Below are positions 21,877-26,849 of a stretch of DNA of 26,849 nucleotides, in pieces. The DNA lies in NCBI GenBank assembly GCA_964420115.1, contig CAYQQO010000006.1, positions 1-26,849 of the forward strand. Reading direction: 5' to 3'. Under the pieces are notes generated by a model that saw nothing but the letters and a program-made list of their open reading frames with translations, had not been told where the DNA came from and searched no databases. The stretch comes from CAYQQO01 sp964420115 (GTDB lineage: Bacteria; Patescibacteriota; Minisyncoccia; Portnoybacterales; UBA2143). Each line of letters opens with the position of its first letter. Position 1 is the stretch's first letter. A program made the position numbers and the translations under genes.

Positions 21877-21934
21877 AATTGATTGCTGATGAATTCCGCT
21901 GGTTCCTTGTCCAGCGGAAAGATTAGCAATTAAT
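21877..21934 (+). promoter_or_regulatory. Intercistronic hairpin element, copy 1
   Basis: TTCCGCTGG (21894-21902) pairs perfectly with CCAGCGGAA (21911-21919), and an outer stem pairs TTGATTGCT with AGCAATTAA. The tail GATTAGCAATTAAT (21921-21934) is identical to the tail of the second copy at 23321-23334. It probably tunes termination, processing or mRNA stability between fibre genes. Confidence 0.6.
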
Positions 21935-22026
21935 AAGCTGTGAATTAAAGGTCGAAACAAATGTATAAAAATGTATAAAAAATGAAGGTCGAAAAGGGGA
22001 GGATAATTAGAAAGGATAAAAAATAC

Positions 22027-23283
22027 ATGAAAAAAAGAATTCTTATCACGCTGGCAGCAGCTGTTGTTGTAGTGGGGGGAGTAGCAGGAATGTCAGCTTT
22101 TGAGGCGCATGTTATTAATGTGACAGCCACTATTGAGAATGCCTTGACTGTTCCTATAGATAAAATTGCTTTTGGGACTGTTTTCCCAGAAGAAGTTTTT
22201 GAGCAGAATTTTTCTGTCGCATTAAGCGACTCTTTTAAGGAGCAGGCTCAATGCAGTGATCTTAATCTTCTTCAAAACGGCAGTTTTGAAACACCCGAAG
22301 TTGTTGCTAGTCAACAATGGAGCATTTTCCCCGATGAGACAGCTGATTTAGGGTGGAGTGTTGAATGGGAATCAGCAGAGACTGAACATAATAGCGTAAC
22401 TCGTCCCAATACAGCTCTTCAGGAGCTTCATAGGGGAGTCAATGGATGGTTGGCTCAAGACGGGTATCAGTATGCGGAGCTGGATACTGATTGGGACGGA
22501 CCAGGCGGCTCGCTTAGTAATGAGCCGGCATTAGTAAAGATTTATCAGGATATTTCTACTACACCAGGAAGAAAATATGTTCTAACATATTGGTTTTCTC
22601 CAAGACCAGGCACTGACTCCAGCGACAATACTCTTTTAGTGCGTATTGATGGAGCTCAAGTTGCCAGCCATAGCGCTTCTGGCGGTAGTCAGACCGTTTG
22701 GGCTCAATACAGCTATGAGTTTGAGGCAGTTGGCAATACCACTAAAGTGGAATTTGCCGGCGGCGGGACAGCTAACTCTCTCGGCGTCTTTTTAGACGGT
22801 GTTAGCTTAGTCGAGTGTGGCCGAATATCAGTTGTTGATTATGTTTTGCGCCAAAAGCCAAAGTGTGTTGATAACGAAAATCCAGAGCTTCATCCTCAAA
22901 TAACGCACAATGGGGAAAACTTTGTCTGCCCAGCAGGTTCTCATATAATGCCTTTGCTCTGTCCTTATCTTTCCAAATCAGAAGAAACAGAAGACGGCGA
23001 AGGCGAAAATGACGGAGATCCGGTTGAAGCTTTTCATGGCCCTTTAACTGATGATTGGACTATGAGTGACACAGAAGAAAACGAAGTTTTGGGGAAATTG
23101 TCATTTATCGGCGGAGATATTGACGACCAGTGGTTGATTGATCTTCATGTTCCTTGTTTTGAGAGGCATTGCGCTCAAGACGATGTAATCCCTGATGATT
23201 ATCAGCCGGATCCTGAATTGGATGGCCAAACCTTTGGCTGTGATTTATGGCTGGAAGTAACTGACATTAACGGGGTTAATTAA
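22027..23283 (+). CDS. TasA-like exported protein with inserted DUF642-like domain
   Basis: From ATG 22027 (Shine-Dalgarno AAAGGA at 22011) the protein begins MKKRILITLAAAVVVV and shares SAFEAHVINVTATIENAL with the 20750 protein. Over about 49 coding bases here the two genes differ at only one position. The shared core (AFGTVFPEE, LSDSF, RQKPKC, VPCF, CAQ, FGCDLWLEVTDI) is split by about 190 residues between SDSFKEQ and the Y-V-L-R-Q-K-P-K-C strand. The insert (LLQNGSFETP ... GYQYAELD ... PGRKYVLTYWFSPRPG ... FLDGVSLVECG) has DUF642/CBM-like jelly-roll features. Unlike its paralogue it stops right after the TasA core. An upstream ATG (21982) would put charged residues before the signal peptide and is unlikely. 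Carbohydrate binding by the insert is an inference. Confidence 0.85.
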   Translation: MKKRILITLAAAVVVVGGVAGMSAFEAHVINVTATIENALTVPIDKIAFGTVFPEEVFEQNFSVALSDSFKEQAQCSDLNLLQNGSFETPEVVASQQWSIFPDETADLGWSVEWESAETEHNSVTRPNTALQELHRGVNGWLAQDGYQYAELDTDWDGPGGSLSNEPALVKIYQDISTTPGRKYVLTYWFSPRPGTDSSDNTLLVRIDGAQVASHSASGGSQTVWAQYSYEFEAVGNTTKVEFAGGGTANSLGVFLDGVSLVECGRISVVDYVLRQKPKCVDNENPELHPQITHNGENFVCPAGSHIMPLLCPYLSKSEETEDGEGENDGDPVEAFHGPLTDDWTMSDTEENEVLGKLSFIGGDIDDQWLIDLHVPCFERHCAQDDVIPDDYQPDPELDGQTFGCDLWLEVTDINGVN

Positions 23284-23293
23284 TTCCTGATGA

Positions 23294-23334
23294 CTTCCCG
23301 CCTAAAGATTAGGCGGGGAAGATTAGCAATTAAT
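23294..23334 (+). promoter_or_regulatory. Intercistronic hairpin element, copy 2
   Basis: CTTCCCGCCT (23294-23303) pairs with AGGCGGGGAAG (23311-23321, one bulged G), followed by the same GATTAGCAATTAAT tail (23321-23334) as copy 1. The next gene starts 4 bases later, so the hairpin lies over its translation start region. Confidence 0.6.
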
Positions 23335-23337
23335 TAT

Positions 23338-23736
23338 ATGGTTAGAAAAGTAACATATATTATCCTTGCTGTTGTTGTTTTGCTTGTCGTTGTCCAGGTT
23401 TTGACAGCTGACAGATATAAGGCAATGGTTAAGGTGGTAGATGAGGAAAATAAAATTGGCGTTAATCCGACGGCAGAAGCTTTGGATTTTGGCGACTTGT
23501 CTAAAAATACTGGAGCAACAAGGTATGTTTCTATTGAAAATAATGGCAATTACAAAATATATATAATAGTCTGGAAGTTCGGGTCTATTGCTGAATTGAT
23601 TAAATTAAGCCGCAATAACTTTACTTTATCGCCGGGTGGAAAAGAAAGATTGGCTTTTGAAATGTATATGCCTGTTTCAGCTGATAAAGAGGAATATTCT
23701 GGGTGGGTCTGGATATTTAAAACGCCATATTGGTAA
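23338..23736 (+). CDS. Small exported beta-rich protein of the fibre locus
   Basis: From ATG 23338 the 132-residue product has a short basic start (MVRK), one hydrophobic segment (VTYIILAVVVLLVVVQVL) and a ~105-residue domain. That domain includes LDFGDLSKNTGATRYVSIENNGNYKIYIIVW and LSPGGKERLAFEMYMPVSADKEEYSG, the pattern of an Ig-like ASH/choice-of-anchor-type beta sandwich. An in-frame ATG at 23290 would encode the intercistronic hairpin and is rejected. It stands between the TasA-like genes and the signal peptidase, so a minor fibre subunit or assembly factor is plausible. It lacks the EAHVINVTA motif, and its signal may be used as a membrane anchor. Confidence 0.75.
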   Translation: MVRKVTYIILAVVVLLVVVQVLTADRYKAMVKVVDEENKIGVNPTAEALDFGDLSKNTGATRYVSIENNGNYKIYIIVWKFGSIAELIKLSRNNFTLSPGGKERLAFEMYMPVSADKEEYSGWVWIFKTPYW

Positions 23737-23748
23737 TTTTGGGCTAAA

Positions 23749-24180
23749 ATGAATAAATTTTTAAAAATTATCAAAGAAATGGCTATTTATGCAATAATTA
23801 TTATCGCCTTAATTTACGCTATCCCCAAGGGGTTGATCCATATTTTAAAAACTGACTATCCAATGGCTTCTATTACCTCCAGTTCAATGTGGCCTTCTTT
23901 AAAGCAGAATGACTTGGTCTTTATTAAAGCAGTTGATAAAAGCGAGCTGGATATTGGCGATGTGGTTGTTTATGAGAATAGAATTGGTTTTACCATTCAT
24001 AGAATAATTGAATTAAATGATAATAAGTTGATTACTAAAGGCGACGCTAATAATGTTAACGACAGTCCTATTGGTTATGACAAAATAGTTGGCCGGGTGG
24101 TTAAAATTAAGGAAAAGCCGTTAAGAATCCCTTATTTAGGAATGATTAGCGTTTTAGTTTCTAACTACAAAGCATCATGA
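23749..24180 (+). CDS. sipW: SipW-type (ER-type) signal peptidase I
   Basis: The 143-residue enzyme has an N-terminal membrane span (about 11-30) and the signal peptidase core. S-S-M-W-P (45-49) carries the nucleophile Ser46. GFTIHRII has His84 in place of the lysine of typical bacterial enzymes, and ITKGDANNVND provides the acidic residue. The Ser-His-Asp arrangement is shared by archaeal, eukaryotic ER and Bacillus SipW peptidases. SipW processes TasA-type fibre proteins in Bacillus. The clustering with three SipW-class signal peptides argues for the same role here. The stop overlaps the next start (ATGA), so the acidic-tail gene is translationally coupled. A second membrane span seen in some SipW proteins is not evident. 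Confidence 0.92.
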   Translation: MNKFLKIIKEMAIYAIIIIALIYAIPKGLIHILKTDYPMASITSSSMWPSLKQNDLVFIKAVDKSELDIGDVVVYENRIGFTIHRIIELNDNKLITKGDANNVNDSPIGYDKIVGRVVKIKEKPLRIPYLGMISVLVSNYKAS

Positions 24181-25424
24181 AGAGTTGCGAAAAAAAGGTA
24201 ATTATCCCTATCAGGATATTAGGAGGTAAAAAGCCGCAGAAGAAAAAGAAAAATATTCTGCTGGTTGGTTTGAAGCTTTTTGGCTCTTTTTCTTTGGCTC
24301 TTCTTTTAATAGTGGGGCAAACTAATCTCTTTTATGCTTTTGAAGCTCATGTTATTAATGTGACAGCTCGTATATGCGATTATTCGCAGGCCCGCTCAAT
24401 GGGGTTTTGGAAAACACATCCTTTGGCTTATGGGCCTCTTTTGCCCGTAAATGCTGGTTGTCAGTTTGTCTGGAACACAGAAGGAGTAATTGAGATTTTT
24501 AAGGCGGCTAATGCCAGCGAAATGTCTGATATGCTTTTAGCTCAATTATTAGCTTTGAAATTTAATTTATCTGCTTTTAATGTTGGCAGTTACCAATATC
24601 AAGGTCAAACATTGGGCCAAATTGCCAGTCAGGCGGATGCTCTTTTATGCAACCCTAATTCCAGCAGGGAAGAGCAAGAGGCGATGAAAAATTTATTAGA
24701 CGAGGTTAATAATTTACATCAAATAAGACAATGCTCCCAAGTTGGTATTGATAATTTCGGGCCGGCTGTTTCTTTTAATTCGCAAATATATCCAGAGTCC
24801 ACGCCGAACGAGGCAGAAGACCAAGAAAACAATAATGAAGATAAAAACAAAGAAAAAGATAAAAAAGACAATGGTAAAAACAAAGAAGACGCAGAGCCAA
24901 GCGGCAATGCTTCTTCTACAGAAGAAACGCTTGTTGACCCGATGAGTCAGGAAGGAAATGACCAAGAGACGGCTTCTTCTATCAACGACTTTATTGGGCG
25001 AGAAGAATCAGAGGGTTCAACTGAAGAAGAAAACAACAACGAAGAAGAAGGCGATGAAGAAGAAAATATTGATGGTGAAGAAGAAAATTCCATTCTTCAG
25101 TTAAGCGAAGAATCTTCCGAAGAAGATTTAGATGAGAAGGAGGGCGGAGAAAACAAGGAAGAAGATGAAGAGAAATTAGAAAATGAGATAGTTGACGAAG
25201 GACAAGCTGAAGAAACAGAAGAAGAGGAGAAAATGGAGGAAAGTAATTCTTCCGAGGAAGAAGATGAGCCAAAATTAGAAGGAGGACAAAATGAGTCATC
25301 TGGTCAAAAAGAGCCGGGAGAGGAAAGCGGGCCCGGGGGAGAAGAGCCGGGACCAGTTGAGCCGGGAGAACCAGAACCAGTTGAGCCCGAAGAGTCGTTG
25401 GGAGAACTAATTGAAGAAGAGTAA
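24177..25424 (+). CDS. SipW-signal surface protein with GFWKTHP motif and acidic tail
   Basis: A long basic N-region (about 1-27) precedes a hydrophobic core (about 28-50) and YAFEAHVINVTARIC, the same SipW-class mature start as the two TasA-like proteins. Next comes ARSMGFWKTHPLAYG, a motif resembling the G-Y-W-K-N-H-P segments of various secreted bacterial proteins, in a Cys-containing domain of ~150 residues ending near QCSQVGIDNFGP. The remaining ~200 residues are low complexity, dominated by Glu with Asn, Ser, Gly and finally Pro (EEPGPVEPGEPEPVEPEE). The tail is strongly acidic and should be disordered, perhaps spanning the surface layer or binding cations. The stop is followed by a terminator, closing the locus. 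The function is inferred from its place only. Confidence 0.82.
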   Translation: MKSCEKKVIIPIRILGGKKPQKKKKNILLVGLKLFGSFSLALLLIVGQTNLFYAFEAHVINVTARICDYSQARSMGFWKTHPLAYGPLLPVNAGCQFVWNTEGVIEIFKAANASEMSDMLLAQLLALKFNLSAFNVGSYQYQGQTLGQIASQADALLCNPNSSREEQEAMKNLLDEVNNLHQIRQCSQVGIDNFGPAVSFNSQIYPESTPNEAEDQENNNEDKNKEKDKKDNGKNKEDAEPSGNASSTEETLVDPMSQEGNDQETASSINDFIGREESEGSTEEENNNEEEGDEEENIDGEEENSILQLSEESSEEDLDEKEGGENKEEDEEKLENEIVDEGQAEETEEEEKMEESNSSEEEDEPKLEGGQNESSGQKEPGEESGPGGEEPGPVEPGEPEPVEPEESLGELIEEE

Positions 25425-25433
25425 TTAAAAAAA

Positions 25434-25458
25434 AGCTGTCCCCAAGGGGCAGTTTTTT
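25434..25458 (+). terminator. Terminator of the fibre locus
   Basis: CTGTCCC pairs with GGGGCAG (one G-U) across a 3-base loop and is followed by six T's, 12 bases after the preceding stop codon. Confidence 0.85.
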
Positions 25459-25472
25459 AATTTTTCTCTATG

Positions 25473-25496
25473 TGATACAATATTTTATGAAAGGAG
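25473..25496 (+). promoter_or_regulatory. Promoter and Shine-Dalgarno of the 25505 gene
   Basis: An extended -10, TGA-TACAAT (25473-25481), lies upstream of AAGGAG (25491-25496), 8 bases before the ATG. Unlike many promoters in this window, it leaves room for a short conventional leader. Confidence 0.55.
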
Positions 25497-25504
25497 AATA
25501 ATTT

Positions 25505-25843
25505 ATGTACACAACAATTCTTTTAGCTGGTTTTGGCGGAGGTGTTTTAAGAGGAGTTGTCGGCTTTATTAAACACCAGTTTGCCTACAAAGAGGTTAAA
25601 TTTCGCCTTGGTTATTTTATTTTTATGATGGTTTTGTCCGGGCTGGTCGGCTTGGCCACTGTCTGGGCAATAAGCGAAGTATGGTTTGATATTTCAAAAC
25701 TGCCGGAAATGCTTATCCCTGCTTTTACTCCTGCTTTATCGTTTATTATCGGTTACGCTGGAGGCGACTTTTTGGAAAATATTTACAAAATTATTCTTAA
25801 AAAACCATCTATATATTCTCTCCCCTCTCTGCCTAAAACATAA
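25505..25843 (+). CDS. Small membrane protein of unknown function
   Basis: The 112 residues contain about three hydrophobic segments: near the N-terminus (TTILLAGFGGGVLRGVVGFI), in the middle (LGYFIFMMVLSGLVGLATVWAI) and late (LIPAFTPALSFIIGYAGGDFLENIY). The glycine-rich GGGVLRGVVG and GYAGGDFLE pieces look conserved, and the overall plan recalls holin-like or phage-associated small membrane proteins. I do not recognise a named family. The start is supported by AAGGAG. It precedes the MFS-like gene by 15 bases in the same direction, so they probably form a transcript. Confidence 0.7.
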   Translation: MYTTILLAGFGGGVLRGVVGFIKHQFAYKEVKFRLGYFIFMMVLSGLVGLATVWAISEVWFDISKLPEMLIPAFTPALSFIIGYAGGDFLENIYKIILKKPSIYSLPSLPKT

Positions 25844-25858
25844 AAATTAAAGTTGTTG

Positions 25859-26509
25859 ATGAAAAAACCGAAGATTAACAAAGTAATCCAAGTTTTAATA
25901 TTGTCCGATCTGCTCCTTATTACCGGCTTTGGTTTTGTTACTCCAATTTTCGCTATTTTTATCACCGAGCAGATTCAGGGAGGAGATGTTAAGGTGGTTG
26001 GTTTTGCCGCCGCTATTTACTGGATAGTCCAGTCCTTGGTTGTTGTTCCTTTTGGCCGTTTTTTAGACAAAAACTTTGGCGAAAAAGACGATATTTGGTT
26101 CGTTATTTTAGGAAACCTTCTGGCCGCTGTTGCCGCTTTCGGCTATATTTTTTCCTATTTGCCTGTTCATGTCTATCTTTTACAAGTTCTTTACGCTCTC
26201 GGCATGGGTATGAACATCCCCGGCTACACAGCTATTTTTACCAGGCATATAGACAAAAAGAGGGTTGCTTTTGATTGGAGCGTCAGGAGCTCTTTAATAG
26301 GAATTGGGACAGGGGCGGCTGGCGCTTTAGGCGGAATTATTGCCAATAAGTTTGGCTTTCAAACTCTTTTTGTCGGGGTAGGCTCCTTTATTATCCTAAG
26401 CTCTTTTCTTCTTTTCCTTATTTACGGCAAAATAGTGCCCAAGAAGGGGAAAAAGCCCAGAATTATTGTTGCTAAAAAGCTCCAGCCTCGTTCTTATCCA
26501 AAACATTAA
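25859..26509 (+). CDS. Half-size (6-TM) MFS-like transporter
   Basis: The ~216-residue protein has six predicted membrane spans and features of an MFS half. A first helix (VLILSDLLLITGFGFVTPIFAIFI) is followed by a cytoplasmic loop with GRFLDKNFGEKDD (motif-A-like, G-x-x-x-D) and later helices with ALGMGMNIPGYTAIF and GTGAAGALGGIIANKFGF. Full MFS transporters have 12 spans in ~400 residues. This one ends naturally with a basic tail (KKGKKPRIIVAKKLQPRS) and a terminator, so it is not cut by the contig end. It could dimerise, pair with another half, or be a relic. The ATG at 25859 is preferred to two TTG codons just upstream. Confidence 0.8.
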   Translation: MKKPKINKVIQVLILSDLLLITGFGFVTPIFAIFITEQIQGGDVKVVGFAAAIYWIVQSLVVVPFGRFLDKNFGEKDDIWFVILGNLLAAVAAFGYIFSYLPVHVYLLQVLYALGMGMNIPGYTAIFTRHIDKKRVAFDWSVRSSLIGIGTGAAGALGGIIANKFGFQTLFVGVGSFIILSSFLLFLIYGKIVPKKGKKPRIIVAKKLQPRSYPKH

Positions 26510-26528
26510 GGCATTAAAAAAAAGTAAA

Positions 26529-26559
26529 AGCCCCTTGCTTTGCGCTTGGGGCTTTTTTT
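26529..26559. terminator. Bidirectional terminator
   Basis: AGCCCC (26529-26534) and GGGGCT (26548-26553) flank a 13-base loop, with seven T's on the plus strand and a short T-run on the minus strand. It ends the MFS-like transcript and can back up the convergent RNA gene. Confidence 0.8.
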
Positions 26560-26572
26560 GGGGTTTTAAAAA

Positions 26573-26756
26573 GTTGGGGGATTCCTGGTTTTTTGATCCT
26601 TTGTTTTCATTTTTGTGCCGGAGGCTGTTGCTCTTGCATTAATCAGCCTTCCGGACTTCAACCTCGGGAAGGGAGGCGATCTGGCCTCACTGGCACGTTT
26701 GGCCCTCCTCGTCTTTCCGAGTTGCCAGGTTCCCGAAATCCCCCAACAAACCTCTA
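26573..26756 (-). ncRNA. Unassigned structured RNA (~180 nt)
   Basis: On the minus strand a perfect 11-bp closing stem joins GTTGGGGGATT (26747-26737) to AATCCCCCAAC (26583-26573). Nested in it are a 7-bp stem (26736-26730 with 26670-26664), a CTGGCA/TGCCAG stem capped by CTCG-GAAAGA-CGAG, a possible GGAGGG/CCTCCC pseudoknot, and a separate hairpin of about 10 bp (TCCGGAAGGCTG with CAGCCTCCGG). An A-rich single strand precedes the closing 3' arm, and five T's follow it. A strong promoter is present, and no open frame is convincing. The TCCGGAAGG recalls the SRP RNA apical loop, but the rest of that motif is missing. I cannot name the family. Confidence 0.7.
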
Positions 26757-26762
26757 CTGATA

Positions 26763-26791
26763 AATGTATCTCATTTCTTTCTTTTTGTCAA
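26763..26791 (-). promoter_or_regulatory. Promoter of the minus-strand structured RNA
   Basis: A perfect TTGACA (26791-26786), a 17-bp spacer and TACATT (26768-26763) on the minus strand predict a start near 26756. The right terminal repeat ends 5 bp upstream of the -35. Confidence 0.75.
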
Positions 26792-26796
26792 GAATA

Positions 26797-26849
26797 TGTA
26801 TCCGTCCATAACATATTGGACTTTTTAGGTGATATAAAATTATCAATAA
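26797..26849 (-). repeat. Terminal inverted repeat, right copy (53 bp)
   Basis: This is the exact reverse complement of 2-54. It touches the contig end and points inward toward the promoter of the structured RNA, mirroring the left copy and tRNA-Arg. Confidence 0.95.

Noticed and set aside
24714..25299. Several frames opposite or alongside the acidic tail
   Set aside because: They arise from the purine-rich low-complexity coding strand and show only Leu/Phe- or Lys-rich noise.
1..26849. Circular replicon indicated by matching contig ends
   Set aside because: The end match is inverted, not direct, and the content is chromosomal core genes, so it does not support circularity.
1..26849. CRISPR array or insertion sequence
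   Set aside because: No evenly spaced repeats with unique spacers and no transposase, integrase or Cas gene were found.

Overview
The window is an AT-rich bacterial contig with short intergenic gaps and mixed housekeeping and surface genes. Several traits suggest the Candidate Phyla Radiation (Patescibacteria, probably a Parcubacteria-like lineage): small reduced proteins, a shortened MurE-like ligase, a FemAB transferase, DUF3352-like membrane proteins, a TIGR00375-type PHP protein and a TasA/SipW locus. This placement is an inference from gene content; there is no 16S gene here. TGA works as an ordinary stop, so this is not a code-25 (UGA=Gly) lineage.

Layout. 1-2300: left copy of a 53-bp terminal inverted repeat, tRNA-Arg(UCG), a thioredoxin-fold protein, an orphan sensor histidine kinase, tRNA-Lys(CUU), a perfect 44-bp palindrome and a cruciform-like element. 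2300-5420: rpsO, a NYN/LabA-type nuclease-like gene and pnp with a structured leader. 5582-9020: a membrane-anchored surface protein whose single frame is interrupted by in-frame TGA and TAA, a nucleotidyltransferase-like protein and a DUF3352-like protein. 9050-9431: a promoter, a highly folded ~350-nt RNA and a terminator, which I cannot assign to a known family. 9489-13700: a DksA/TraR-like protein, comM, a convergent LysM-CHAP hydrolase, rpsT and ruvA. 13697-17443: a cell-envelope operon (FemAB, MurE-like ligase, O-antigen-ligase-like polytopic protein). 17492-19977: a degenerate tRNA-like gene, a PHP protein, an alpha/beta hydrolase and yidD. 19978-20749: no convincing protein gene, but two promoter-terminator units, a 71-nt hairpin and a folded leader. 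20750-25424: a five-gene surface-fibre locus. 25505-26509: a small membrane protein and a 6-TM half-size MFS-like protein. 26573-26849: a second unassigned structured RNA on the minus strand and the right copy of the terminal repeat.

How the genes work together. The 20.7-25.4 kb locus is the main accessory system. It has two TasA-like proteins sharing an almost identical SipW-class signal peptide, a small beta-rich exported protein, an ER-type (Ser/His) signal peptidase, and an acidic-tailed protein carrying the same signal. The peptidase presumably matures the others for export and assembly on the surface. The FemAB/MurE/O-antigen-ligase operon and the LysM-CHAP hydrolase serve the wall. rpsO, pnp, rpsT, ruvA, comM and yidD are core genes.

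A recurring trait is that many promoters have the -10 box only about 7-14 bases before the start codon, which predicts leaderless or near-leaderless mRNAs. Other genes (alpha/beta hydrolase, TasA genes, the 25505 gene) have good Shine-Dalgarno sequences, so two initiation modes seem to coexist.
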